A DNA stretch of 64,000 bases from Acidobacteriaceae bacterium (GTDB taxonomy: Bacteria; Acidobacteriota; Terriglobia; Terriglobales; Acidobacteriaceae). The stretch is taken from NCBI GenBank assembly GCA_025352065.1, contig JANXUC010000056.1, forward strand, positions 20,439-84,438, written 5' to 3'. Numbering within the stretch: the stretch's first letter is position 1; each line of letters opens with the position of its first letter. Below are positions 1 to 8,065 of this stretch, in pieces. The position numbers and the translations under genes were made by a program. The notes beneath the pieces were generated by a model. That model worked only from the letters and a program-made list of their open reading frames with translations. It searched no databases and was not told the DNA's origin.

Positions 1-272
1 CTGGATGGCTGGTAGTTTCCAGCAAAGAAGGCAGTATCTCGATGCTGATAGAAACCTGGAGGCTATTTCAGCGAATGTGGCTGCAATTGCGGGACAAGAA
101 AATTGCGATCCATCCGATGACGCAAATGCTGAAGGAGACTCTCTGGCGCGAACAGGTAGCCAAGAATTTGGGCGTTGACGGCGTGCCGCAGTTCATTCTG
201 CGAATTGGAAATATCAGCTCTTATCCAAATCCGGCAAGTTTACGGATGCCTCCCAGTTGGATTGTGCAGTAG
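1..272 (+). pseudogene. Frameshifted 3' remnant of a DsbA-family thioredoxin-fold oxidoreductase
   Basis: The left edge cuts into a gene-like stretch. Frame 2 reads a helical segment up to about position 100 (YLDADRNLEAISANVAAIAG). Frame 3 then continues with MTQMLKETLWREQVAKNLG followed by GVDGVPQF. The alanine-rich helix, the EQVAKNLGV segment and the cis-proline-type GVPxF motif are the C-terminal signature of DsbA/FrnE-like thiol oxidoreductases. The expected continuation (a short strand and a final helix) is not found in one frame, so at least one more frame change lies near 200. The redox CxxC part would lie outside the window. I infer a decayed gene. Confidence is limited because only the C-terminal third can be seen. 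Confidence 0.4.
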
Positions 273-376
273 AAAGCCCTTAGTCAAACCGACCAGGCCG
301 CCGCTGGCCCTCCGGAGCGGGAACGAAAGAAAGGAGCTCCAAGTATGGAGGCTCCTCTTTTAGGGGGGAAGACAAG

Positions 377-625
377 CTAACTGGCCTTGCGGTGCAGATC
401 GGTCTCAGTCTTAGCCGTTGCGGTCGCTTGCCAAGTCTTTTTCCATTCCTCGACCTGTTTGTGCGCTTCTTCTATGGCAATGCCGTAGCGCTCTTGAACC
501 TTGCCAACCAGGCGCTCAACACTTCCTTCAATGACTTTCAAATCATCGTCCGTCAGTTTGCCCCATTTTTCTTTAACACTACCTACCATTTGATGCCAGT
601 TGCCTTCGATGCGATCACTGTTCAT
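377..625 (-). CDS. CsbD family stress-response protein
   Basis: A small, charged, helical cytoplasmic protein of about 82 residues. It opens with MNSDRIEGNWHQMVGSVKEK, the conserved start of the CsbD family, in which IxGxWxQxxGxxKxxWGKLTDDD recurs. CsbD proteins are abundant under general stress in many bacteria but their molecular role is unknown. The start at 625 is chosen because AGGAGAT stands eight bases upstream; a longer reading to 655 has no such site and adds ten residues the family lacks. The C-terminal 30 residues (KKTWQATATAKTETD) are not part of the usual core. It stands alone, pointing the same way as the phospholipase-like gene upstream of it. Confidence 0.9.
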   Translation of the reverse strand: MNSDRIEGNWHQMVGSVKEKWGKLTDDDLKVIEGSVERLVGKVQERYGIAIEEAHKQVEEWKKTWQATATAKTETDLHRKAS

Positions 626-727
626 GGTGATGATCTCCTGTAACGAATGATTCACTACTCGCTAGGTTGAATATATGTGGGAGAGACCGTAGGTGACTGT
701 TCAGAATCGCTCACATTGCACGACTAT

Positions 728-2095
728 CTAAGGCAGTACATTTTCAAACGTCGGGTTGGAATGGCGCAGCGGGAGACTCATCTCTCGACCCATCGCGACT
801 GGTTTGGTCAGCGGAGTCGCTTTCAACTGGTCCAAATGCTTGAGCACGTCCTGCCAGTCATCCTTCTCCCGCTTGGTATGGAACGCTGCAGCAAGGTCAG
901 AATAGAAACGCAGAATGTCTTCTCGCAAAGCAGGTGTCGTCTGCTCAAACTTCCTATCCGCTAGTTGGGAGAGGAGCTTGGCGTAAGAGTCGTCGGTAAG
1001 CGAATATTCTGCTGCCATCGTCGGTTTTCCAGTGTCAAAATCGCAATTTGGAAGCACCAGGGAGTTGGCACGCACTTCTTCGAGAAAGGCCCGATACTGA
1101 TCCACGGTTGTATTGAAGCTCTTGAAATACATGTCTTCGGTTTGGGGCGTGGGATTGTTGAACGCCAAGCTTTTAAAGGGGCCGATCTTCGGCACAAATC
1201 GAAGGAGTGCAGCCAGGACGCGTGTCCCAAATCCGGGTTTGCTGTAATCCTTCCCCCACTCTTTTTCGTAGTTGGCGCGAGAAAGACGGTACAAGAACTT
1301 TTTCTTCGCGAAATCGGGTGTTTCACGCATCGTGTCTTTCTTGTGGATTTGTAACGCTACTTGGGTCATCTTCGGAATGAGCCGACTGACCGAGAAGCGA
1401 TAAGTGCTCACCGCAAGATCCTCGTGCGTAAGCACATCTTTTAGATCTAATCCGTAGACCACGGGAAATGCTCTTTCCAATAACAGCTTGGAGACTTTAA
1501 AGCCGATAAAATCATGGTATTGCTGAGGCGCGTAACGCTTCTTTGCAACCTGGGTCATGTCGAACCCAAATTCCGTTTTCAGATGCGCTGCTTTGTCTTG
1601 AGCGTAGCGCACAGAGTCACCAAACTTTGCGCGCAGCTTTGGATACTCAATGGCGACCGCTTGGTTGATTGCAGGATGACCGGTAATGTCCGAGGCATAG
1701 TGCGAAAGAGCACCCAGCGCGAAGGCATACTCGTTTACATCCTGGCTTTCGAGCAAAAGCTCTTTCACAAAGTCCCCGCTGCGGACGTAGTGCACCAATT
1801 CGCTGAATTCGACGCTACCAAACGGATAGTAGCCCAGATCCTGGATTACAGCACCGCCATAAGCGTAGGCGTGCGCTTCCTTGATCTGGTCTTCGGTCAA
1901 TCCCGGGTAGCGTTGCAGCAGGAGAGGGCGAATCTCGTCCGCCCAAAGGAGATCAACAATTTCTTCGTGAGTCAGAACGGAATATGCGGGCGAGCCAGTG
2001 CTGCACATGAGCACGACAAGAAAAAGCGCAGCTGCGCGTGTTATGAGCAGGCGCCAACTCGCGAGGATGGTGACCGGCGACCGAGCGGAGGACAT
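728..2095 (-). CDS. Secreted zinc-dependent phospholipase C-like protein
   Basis: About 455 residues with a hydrophobic signal segment around residues 18-39 ending in GSPAYS. It belongs to the zinc-dependent phospholipase C / S1-P1 nuclease-like fold. Probable metal ligands visible in order are H43 (VLTHEEI), H75, D86, H102, and the block ALSHYASDITGHP that holds H132, D136 and H140. Family members hydrolyse phospholipid head groups outside the cytoplasm; the substrate here is unknown. At about 455 residues it is much longer than classical clostridial or Bacillus enzymes, the extra being a helical C-terminal half. The ATG at 2095 is chosen over an upstream TTG (2119) because it follows the DUF3309 stop by four bases, suggesting a two-gene unit. 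Confidence 0.8.
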   Translation of the reverse strand: MSSARSPVTILASWRLLITRAAALFLVVLMCSTGSPAYSVLTHEEIVDLLWADEIRPLLLQRYPGLTEDQIKEAHAYAYGGAVIQDLGYYPFGSVEFSELVHYVRSGDFVKELLLESQDVNEYAFALGALSHYASDITGHPAINQAVAIEYPKLRAKFGDSVRYAQDKAAHLKTEFGFDMTQVAKKRYAPQQYHDFIGFKVSKLLLERAFPVVYGLDLKDVLTHEDLAVSTYRFSVSRLIPKMTQVALQIHKKDTMRETPDFAKKKFLYRLSRANYEKEWGKDYSKPGFGTRVLAALLRFVPKIGPFKSLAFNNPTPQTEDMYFKSFNTTVDQYRAFLEEVRANSLVLPNCDFDTGKPTMAAEYSLTDDSYAKLLSQLADRKFEQTTPALREDILRFYSDLAAAFHTKREKDDWQDVLKHLDQLKATPLTKPVAMGREMSLPLRHSNPTFENVLP

Positions 2096-2099
2096 TGTT

Positions 2100-2255
2100 T
2101 CAAATCCGACCGAGAACAATCAGAATGACAACGACGAGAATTACAAGCCCAGCTCCGCCGCTTGGAAAATAACCCCAGTCGCGGCTATGCGACCATCGCG
2201 GTAGCGCACCAACGAGCATCAAGATCAAGACCACCAGCAAGATTGTTCCAAGCAT
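2100..2255 (-). CDS. DUF3309 small membrane protein
   Basis: A 51-residue protein starting MLGTILLVVLILMLVGALP and ending in a second hydrophobic stretch before GRI. Between them lies the family signature PRWSHSRDWGYFPSGG. This is a textbook DUF3309 protein: two short membrane helices joined by a Trp/Gly/Ser loop. The function of DUF3309 is unknown; members are common near envelope-stress genes in soil bacteria. AAAGGAGCT lies six bases before the ATG. The stop is four bases from the start of the phospholipase-like gene, so the two are probably cotranscribed. Confidence 0.9.
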   Translation of the reverse strand: MLGTILLVVLILMLVGALPRWSHSRDWGYFPSGGAGLVILVVVILIVLGRI

Positions 2256-2296
2256 GTTGAGCTCCTTTTTTCATTTCTGCCGTCTGTTCGCCGAGA

Positions 2297-2324
2297 CGGC
2301 AACCCTCTTGTGGGAGGATTGCCG
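2297..2324. other. Intergenic hairpin
   Basis: CGGCAACCCTC and GAGGATTGCCG form an almost perfect 11-base stem around a six-base loop between the YXWGXW gene and DUF3309. There is no strong T-run on either side, so it may be a factor-dependent terminator or mRNA-stabilising hairpin rather than a canonical Rho-independent terminator. Confidence 0.45.
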
Positions 2325-2351
2325 CTGGCTATAAACATCGTTATCAATCAA

Positions 2352-3659
2352 CTAGGGGTTTTCCCCACCGCCACCACCGTTGGGCTTCGGCTCATTGCGA
2401 TTGGGCTGCGGATGGTCTTGCTGCTTCTGCTGCTGCTGCTGCTGCTTTGTCTGCCTCTGTTCAACATGCTGGGTTTGCTGCTGGTGCCTCTGTTCGAGCT
2501 GCTGAGTCTGCTGCTGATGCTTCTGCTCGACTTGCTGGGTCTGTTGCTGACGCCTCTGCTCCACCTGCTGATTTCTTGCCTGACTGGCGTTTTGTTGCGC
2601 CTGTCTCTGGTGCTCCTGATCCTGCTTTTGCTGGAGTCTCTCATGGTCCCGGTTTTGCTGTGTGGAGAGCTTTTGCTGCTGTTGCTGGTATTTCTGGTCC
2701 AGTTTTGGATTTCCCGTGTCCTGAGCAGCCGAGGGGGCATGCGGCTGAATCTCTTTCGCGTGCGTTGCGGCAGGCGGGCGAGGAACGTTGTTCTCTGGTC
2801 GCGCAGCCTGAGGACTAGCTGGTGACTGTTCCGCCGCATGATTGGCTCCGGGGGGACGAGGAACATTGTTCTGCGGTCGTGCGGCTGACGCATTGGCTGG
2901 TGACTTTTCCGCGGTGCGATTGGACGGAGGATGATACGGCGCCCCGGCTTCTTTGGCGGGTACTGCGCCTCCGCGAAAGTCTCCCGGCTTGGCGGTTGCG
3001 GCTACGGGCGGTTTTCCCTGGTTGGCAGCGGACCTGAGTTCGGGGTTGGCGTGAGCTGTTTGTTCATGCTGCCTCTGAGCAGCGACCGGTTGGATATGTC
3101 GCCCATTTCCTGCATTCTCTTCTTGGTGGGTTGGGCGCGCTTCGATCCCGCCGTTTCCGCCGTTGTAACTCACATGATTGTTAGAGTTGTTATTGATGAC
3201 GGTCGTGTTATAGGTGTTGTGAATATTCGTGACGTTTACGTTGTTCACCTCACGGTTATAGAAGAAGCGGTCATGTTCCCATCTTCCGCCTTCGTAGCCT
3301 CGACCGAAATAGCCATAGCCGTAGTCGATTCCGCCATAGAAGCCGATTTCGGAACCCCAATAGCCCTCGTGAAACAAGAATCCGTTGCCGCCCCAACCCC
3401 AATACGGTGGGGTCCAGAGGTAACCGACTTCCGGTGCTTCAATCCAGGTTCCGGGGACCCAGTAATAATCGTCTTCGCCGTAAGCCCAATAGCCGGGCGT
3501 CCATAGGTAGCCGTCGCCGGGACAGAACGGCTGCTCATAAATTGGTAGTGCGGGCGGACCGAAGGAAACCGAAATACCGATTTGCCCAAAAGATGCTGTC
3601 GAAACCACGACCAACACCAGTGCGAACAACATAGAACGGAGGGACGGGATGATGCGCAT
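2352..3659 (-). CDS. Secreted YXWGXW-repeat protein with a long Gln-rich tail
   Basis: A 435-residue exported protein. Residues 1-25 are a signal peptide (LVLVVVSTASFGQ). Residues about 45-110 carry Trp/Tyr/Gly repeats (YLWTPGYW, YYWVPGTW, YLWTPPYWGWG) of the YXWGXW type, which is often found in envelope proteins of unknown role. A Gly/Tyr-rich and then Asn-rich stretch (NVNVTNIHNTYN) follows. Next come two copies of an NNVPRPP-containing unit, and finally about 110 residues rich in Gln that include an eleven-residue repeat (QQVEQRRQQQT, QQVEQKHQQQT, QQLEQRHQQQT). The tail is predicted coiled-coil or disordered. AAGGAGA precedes the ATG by four bases. It sits between OmpA-type and phospholipase-like genes, consistent with an envelope job. 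Confidence 0.8.
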   Translation of the reverse strand: MRIIPSLRSMLFALVLVVVSTASFGQIGISVSFGPPALPIYEQPFCPGDGYLWTPGYWAYGEDDYYWVPGTWIEAPEVGYLWTPPYWGWGGNGFLFHEGYWGSEIGFYGGIDYGYGYFGRGYEGGRWEHDRFFYNREVNNVNVTNIHNTYNTTVINNNSNNHVSYNGGNGGIEARPTHQEENAGNGRHIQPVAAQRQHEQTAHANPELRSAANQGKPPVAATAKPGDFRGGAVPAKEAGAPYHPPSNRTAEKSPANASAARPQNNVPRPPGANHAAEQSPASPQAARPENNVPRPPAATHAKEIQPHAPSAAQDTGNPKLDQKYQQQQQKLSTQQNRDHERLQQKQDQEHQRQAQQNASQARNQQVEQRRQQQTQQVEQKHQQQTQQLEQRHQQQTQHVEQRQTKQQQQQQKQQDHPQPNRNEPKPNGGGGGENP

Positions 3660-3717
3660 TTGTTCTCCTTATCGCCTATCTCTTATTGCCTAATCTCTGA
3701 GTACCTGTCTCGAACTG

Positions 3718-4371
3718 CTACAGCGAAATGTTGATCGCAATTGCGACTCTGGGATACCCGCGGTTGTACAAGTAATAGCCGTCGTCTACATAGTTGATGT
3801 AGACATCATCGGTGTCATACCAGTTGCTGGCCCAGTATTCCGGCCATGGATCGACTGGGCTGAACCAGTAACCGCGATACTGAAAGCGCGGGTATCCGTT
3901 TGTGACAAGGTAGGGGAGTCCATAAATACGGAATCCATGGCGGGGCCCGAAATAGCCGCGGAAGTGATCGTCGGGAATACGGTATCCGTCGTAGCCGCCA
4001 CGCTGCTGCCAAGTACGATGTTCTGTTCTCCAGCTTTGAGCGCGATGCTGCCGCCAGGCTGATTGCACGATTCGGCGCCCTTCCGGACGGCGCGCCGCAT
4101 GGTCATTGCCGCGCTGGCGTGGGACGCGCTGCTGCTGAGCGCGTTGCGGTTGCGGACGCTCTTGATTGACCTGCCGGGATCGTGTGTCTTCCCGCTGACC
4201 GCGCTGCTCCTGCCGCTGCGGTTCTGATACGCGATGCTGTTCCCCCTCCGCGGGCTTGCCTTGCTGCTCGTGGTCACCGCCCTGCTCGTGTCGATCCTGT
4301 GCATAGGCGGAAGTGCCGATCCCAAGAAGCAAAGCCAGCGTCGCGGTACTGAAGAATCCAAACGGTTTCAT
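3718..4371 (-). CDS. Secreted Gln/Arg-rich protein, function unknown
   Basis: A 217-residue protein with a signal peptide (residues 1-24, cleavage after SAYA). Residues 25-100 are highly polar and rich in Gln, Arg and Glu (HEQGGDHEQQG, RPQPQRAQQQR). The last 90 residues are aromatic and Gly-rich (GYFGPRHGFRIYGLPY, YRGYWFSPVDPWPEYW) and end in ...AINISL. This C-terminal half is the conserved part of a group of acidobacterial secreted proteins and resembles RcnB-like or YXWGXW-type proteins in composition only; I do not assign a family. It lies 21 bases downstream of the OmpA-type gene, so the two are likely cotranscribed. Confidence 0.7.
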   Translation of the reverse strand: MKPFGFFSTATLALLLGIGTSAYAQDRHEQGGDHEQQGKPAEGEQHRVSEPQRQEQRGQREDTRSRQVNQERPQPQRAQQQRVPRQRGNDHAARRPEGRRIVQSAWRQHRAQSWRTEHRTWQQRGGYDGYRIPDDHFRGYFGPRHGFRIYGLPYLVTNGYPRFQYRGYWFSPVDPWPEYWASNWYDTDDVYINYVDDGYYLYNRGYPRVAIAINISL

Positions 4372-4392
4372 AAGTGCCTCGATTCCCGACCC

Positions 4393-5976
4393 CTAACGCG
4401 GGCTTCCGGTAGTGACTGGCGTGCCGATAGCCTCGCCGGATACCAGCAACTCCACTCTTCGATTTTGCTGACGGCCGGCAGCGTTGTCGTTGGTAGCGAC
4501 GGGCAAAGTGCTGCCGAAACCAGCTGCTGTAACCGAGTTTGTCGTAACACCTTGTTGCACGAGATAGTCGCGCACCGAGCCAGCTCGATCCTCCGATAAG
4601 GTCTGATTCATGGCGTCGCCGCCGACGTTATCGGTGTAGCCACCGACTGCGATGTTGAGCCCCGGATAAGATAGCAGAATGCCTGCAACCTTCGCCAGCT
4701 TCTCGCGCGCTCCCGATTTGAGCGAATACTTTCCCGTGTCAAACAAGACATCGGACATGCTGACGATGAGTCCACGCGCGCTGTCGCGCGTTTGAAGGAT
4801 CAGATTCAATTGCTCGGACAGCTTCAGGCGCATGGCAGCTTTGTCTGTGTCCGCTTGTTGAGCGCTCTGCTGAGCTTGCTGAGCGACTAAACGGGATTGG
4901 TCGGCATCGGCTTGAGCGGCGGAGATTGCACTGGCGGATGCCACCTGGCTATTCGTCAAATCAGACTTAGCTTGAGCTGTTTGCGAATTCGCGATGGCTG
5001 CGTCATCCTTCGCCTTTGCTGCATCCATTTCCGCTTGATTCTTGGCGGCCTCTGCACTGGCGGCATCCGACTGGGCGGCCTGCTTCTGACGCATTGCCTC
5101 GTCGGCTTGAGTTTTTAAGCGGGCCTGTGCTTCAGAGGAATTGTTGCGTTCGTTGGCCAAGCGCTGCTCGGCAATCTTTTTGACTGCAATGGCACGCGCA
5201 TCCTCGGCTGTTTGCACGGCCTCGCGGGATACCGCAATCAGAGGCTTTCTGTCGAGGTGCTTGTCGGTGGCGTAGGTATCCGCGTTGTTCATCAACTGGA
5301 CAGCGTGCTGGTAACTGTCGGCGGCGTACATTTCTGCACCTTCGGATTGCGCGATGCGAACGGCATTGCGCGCTTCAAAGAATTCGAGCGGTAAATTGGC
5401 ATTCAGAATCACGGGATCAAATTTGTAGCCGGTGGGAATATAGCCACCGCGTTCCATCAGCTCATACTTCGCGTTCACGGGCTGGATGCTTCCTCTGGTG
5501 TCGGGACGAATTACGTTTTCAAGAACGACCACATTGCTGGGCTGCCGCACTGCATAATAGGGTTCCGCAGTAACGATGAGGGCAAATGCCTGCAGGTCCG
5601 TCGTAACGTCCAGTTTGCTGCGATGGTTGTCCCCGACTAAGACTTCGCCCAGGTTCACGGCCCGGCCTTCGGGCGAGATCGCCCACAGAATGTAGGTCAG
5701 GTATTCGTTGCCGAAGCTGGTTGGTTTCTGCAGGTTTGCAAACTCCACTTCGATGGACATGGTTCCGCGTTTGCTGTTGATCTTGGCTTGTCCATTCGCC
5801 GACGGCATCAAGTCCGTGCCTGCAAAATCCAGTTTCGTGGCTCCGCTACGGTGCCGATAAGTAACTGCAGGCGCGGTGCGACTGACTACATTGACGCGGA
5901 AAGTGGGGGTTGGATTCTGAGCCAGTCCAGCCAGGCTTCCCAGGATCGTCAGGGTCAAGAGCAATTTCGTTTTCAC
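4393..5976 (-). CDS. OmpA-family outer-membrane/peptidoglycan-binding protein
   Basis: A 527-residue exported protein. Residues 1-19 form a signal peptide. A beta-rich N-terminal domain spans about 25-230. An Ala/Gln/Lys-rich helical segment (about 240-385, with AEAAKNQAEMDAAKAKDDA) looks like a coiled coil. The last 120 residues are an OmpA domain: LFDTGKYSLK, the loop GGYTDNVGGDAMNQ, LSEDRA and the terminal NRRVELLV. The conserved Asp and Arg that bind diaminopimelate are within these motifs. Such proteins tie the outer membrane to peptidoglycan. The long coiled coil could span the periplasm. It heads the group of secreted envelope genes that continues to 2352. Confidence 0.88.
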   Translation of the reverse strand: MKTKLLLTLTILGSLAGLAQNPTPTFRVNVVSRTAPAVTYRHRSGATKLDFAGTDLMPSANGQAKINSKRGTMSIEVEFANLQKPTSFGNEYLTYILWAISPEGRAVNLGEVLVGDNHRSKLDVTTDLQAFALIVTAEPYYAVRQPSNVVVLENVIRPDTRGSIQPVNAKYELMERGGYIPTGYKFDPVILNANLPLEFFEARNAVRIAQSEGAEMYAADSYQHAVQLMNNADTYATDKHLDRKPLIAVSREAVQTAEDARAIAVKKIAEQRLANERNNSSEAQARLKTQADEAMRQKQAAQSDAASAEAAKNQAEMDAAKAKDDAAIANSQTAQAKSDLTNSQVASASAISAAQADADQSRLVAQQAQQSAQQADTDKAAMRLKLSEQLNLILQTRDSARGLIVSMSDVLFDTGKYSLKSGAREKLAKVAGILLSYPGLNIAVGGYTDNVGGDAMNQTLSEDRAGSVRDYLVQQGVTTNSVTAAGFGSTLPVATNDNAAGRQQNRRVELLVSGEAIGTPVTTGSPR

Positions 5977-6066
5977 GGTATTTCCTTCTGGCAGATGCCT
6001 GCCGCGTTCTGCTTAGTTGCGATTTATCAGTTATGGAGCAACGCTGGGAGGGATGTTTTGGTTACA

Positions 6067-6261
6067 TCATCCTTTTCCGACGTGGATATTGGAAACAGAG
6101 TGAAACAGGCCGGAAACATTCAAAATCCACAAAACCACAACGATTACTACAACAGCATTCAGAATCGATTTGATGGTTCCCTGCATGGGGATATAGCGAT
6201 TGACCAGCCACAGCAGAACACCCACAACGATGAGAACTTCTACCAGTTGAATTAGAGGCAT
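6067..6261 (-). CDS. Thivi_2564 family small membrane protein
   Basis: A 64-residue protein with two membrane helices (VEVLIVVGVLLWLVN and SILNAVVVIVVVLWILNV) joined by RYIPMQGTIK. This arrangement, including the PM.xxIKxILN linker, matches the Thivi_2564 family. Its function is unknown. AGGTCC precedes the ATG. It is a single gene, 90 bases upstream of the OmpA-type gene and in the same direction. Confidence 0.85.
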   Translation of the reverse strand: MPLIQLVEVLIVVGVLLWLVNRYIPMQGTIKSILNAVVVIVVVLWILNVSGLFHSVSNIHVGKG

Positions 6262-6728
6262 GATCTTGGACCTTTCGTGTTTTGCAAGTACGCACTTCTT
6301 CGCTTCGTGGGCGCGCCATTCTCGCGCTCAACGGCTGCGAATTCGACGTCGTGGCTCTCAGCGCACGCGCAGCGTAAGTATAGAATGACAGCTAGCGTTC
6401 GTTGCGTCTGAGCAACATTGCTCACATCAGGAGATGGGGGAGCTCTTATTGGAGGGGGTTTTCGACCGAAAGCGGAGATCCGAGGCCTAAAGAGGATATC
6501 TGGGCTTGTCTATCACTTAGAACGTACTTTTTGGACGTGCTACTGCGGCAGAGCTTGGCGCGTACTATCGAGAGCTGCGTAGCGCACTGGGAGCCCCATC
6601 CGCCGAGCACTCAAATTCCTGAGCACACTCGAAGCATACTTTGTAGGATCTTCGTTTGATTGTGAATACGCGGCTCATGTGGCTGTGATGGCAACCGAAG
6701 ATAAGTTGAAAAAGCCAGCGCGCCGGGT
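6262..6728. other. Intergenic, no gene supported
   Basis: About 470 bases between the Thivi_2564 gene and GH130. Short open frames exist on both strands but have no ribosome-binding site or protein-like composition. It probably holds the promoter of the Thivi_2564 gene. No hairpin or repeat stood out. Confidence 0.5.
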
Positions 6729-7715
6729 TCATCGATCCTGGTCGCGCCGACGTTCTTCGCAGCTTCCGTTAGCATCCAACCAAGTCAGTAGTTCGCGAAT
6801 ACTGGCACGGGCCAGGGCAATCGCGCAGTCGGCGGCTCCGTAGTAAATGTTGAGCGAGTCGCCATCGGGATCCACGGTGTACCCACACGGAAATACGACA
6901 TCGTTCACGTCGCCGCTACGCTCGTACTCAGCCTCCGGTCCAAAGATCCAGGAATCTCCGCGGATCAGAACCTTTTCCGGACTCTCCAAATCGAACAAAG
7001 CCAAACCTAAGCGATACAGACAACCCGAAGGCGTGTGCCGCACTCCGTGATAGAGCACGAGCCATCCGCGGGAGGTTTCGATCGGTGGCGGCGACAGGCC
7101 AATCTTGTTGGCGTCCCACCAGGCGCCGCGGCGCGCTTCCAACATCAGGCGATGGCTGCCCCAATGGCGAAGGTCGGGAGAGTAGGAAATCCACATGTGA
7201 GCGCCGAGGGATGTCACGGGACGATGAATGAGTGCCCAGAATCCACCTATTTTTCTAGGCAGAAGCGCGGAGTCTTTGTCTTCTGGCGACATGATGACGC
7301 CATAGCGTTCAAACTTCTTGAAATCTTTGGTCAACGCTAAAGACACGCCGGGGCCGCCTCGCGAATACGAGGTATAGGTGACCGCGTATTGCTCTAGTTC
7401 AGGAACAAACGTGATGCGAGGATCCTCGATGCCCCAAAGCTCTTCGGGATAGTTCTTAGGATCGGGCATCATTGTTGGTTCAGAATCAATCACCCAGCCG
7501 TCTACGCCATTGGCCGAACGAGCCGCGCAAAGATGAGACAACCCCCGTCGATCTTCAACGCGGCACAATAGCAAAGTTGTTCCGTCCGCTAAGCGCGTGG
7601 CGCCCGCGTTAAACACACTGTTAATGGGATACGGCCAGTGCTTGCCGGTTAGGATCGGGTTTGCGGGATGACGAAGAAGTAAGTCTGCATAGCTGGTAGG
7701 TGGGACAATGCTCAT
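6729..7715 (-). CDS. Glycoside hydrolase family 130 (mannoside phosphorylase-like)
   Basis: A 328-residue cytoplasmic enzyme of the five-bladed beta-propeller GH130 family. Visible family motifs are NPILTG near the start, FNAGA (about 36), EDPRITF (about 98), KDSALLP (about 145), the block IGLSPPPIETSRGWLVLYHG (about 205-224), and GDVNDVVFPCG (about 270). GH130 enzymes phosphorolyse or hydrolyse beta-mannosides; members in the phosphorylase groups keep several Arg residues that bind phosphate. The exact substrate cannot be told. It lies downstream of a two-domain GT4 in the same direction, a common GH130/glycosyltransferase pairing, so a role in turnover or making of a mannose-containing glycan is inferred. 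Confidence 0.88.
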   Translation of the reverse strand: MSIVPPTSYADLLLRHPANPILTGKHWPYPINSVFNAGATRLADGTTLLLCRVEDRRGLSHLCAARSANGVDGWVIDSEPTMMPDPKNYPEELWGIEDPRITFVPELEQYAVTYTSYSRGGPGVSLALTKDFKKFERYGVIMSPEDKDSALLPRKIGGFWALIHRPVTSLGAHMWISYSPDLRHWGSHRLMLEARRGAWWDANKIGLSPPPIETSRGWLVLYHGVRHTPSGCLYRLGLALFDLESPEKVLIRGDSWIFGPEAEYERSGDVNDVVFPCGYTVDPDGDSLNIYYGAADCAIALARASIRELLTWLDANGSCEERRRDQDR

Positions 7716-7722
7716 AAGGAAT

Positions 7723-7941
7723 TCATTTCACACCATGCACATGTTTAACTAGGCCACGAGAAGCCAAAGTGGGTATTGGGGGAGTACTCTTCGCCGCCTG
7801 GAACCGATTCTTGGTCGGCACTCGGCCAAAAGCGATCTGGCGGGAAACTGCGGATTGGAGTGGACTCGATTCTTCTACAAGAAGGTCGTGCCATTCCAGT
7901 TCGCTTTGCGCTTCGTAGTTGTTTATCGTAGCGTTTGACAT
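7723..7941 (-). CDS. Small hypothetical protein between GT4 and GH130
   Basis: A 72-residue reading frame starting MSNATINNYEAQSELEWHDL and ending just before the GH130 start. It has no membrane segment and no recognised motif. The acidic N-terminal half and basic, Pro-containing C-terminal half look protein-like. The upstream extension to 8073 would overlap the glycosyltransferase and has no better start. Its position, 7 bases before GH130, suggests one transcript with the glycan genes. Confidence 0.5.
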   Translation of the reverse strand: MSNATINNYEAQSELEWHDLLVEESSPLQSAVSRQIAFGRVPTKNRFQAAKSTPPIPTLASRGLVKHVHGVK

Positions 7942-8065
7942 TGTGTTTTCTTTGCGGAGAGAGTTGCTAGGCCCTCGTTCCGAGGCGGATTCAAAAGCCG
8001 CCAGCTTTAAAACCGTTGGAAAGGAACAGATCGTTCTCGGCCGGTGCGTCCACTGAGTCGTGGGT

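Noticed and set aside
2310..2825. Plus-strand Leu-rich open frame of 171 codons
   Set aside because: It is the complement of the Gln-codon repeats (CTG/CTT runs) of the YXWGXW protein's tail. There is no ribosome-binding site.
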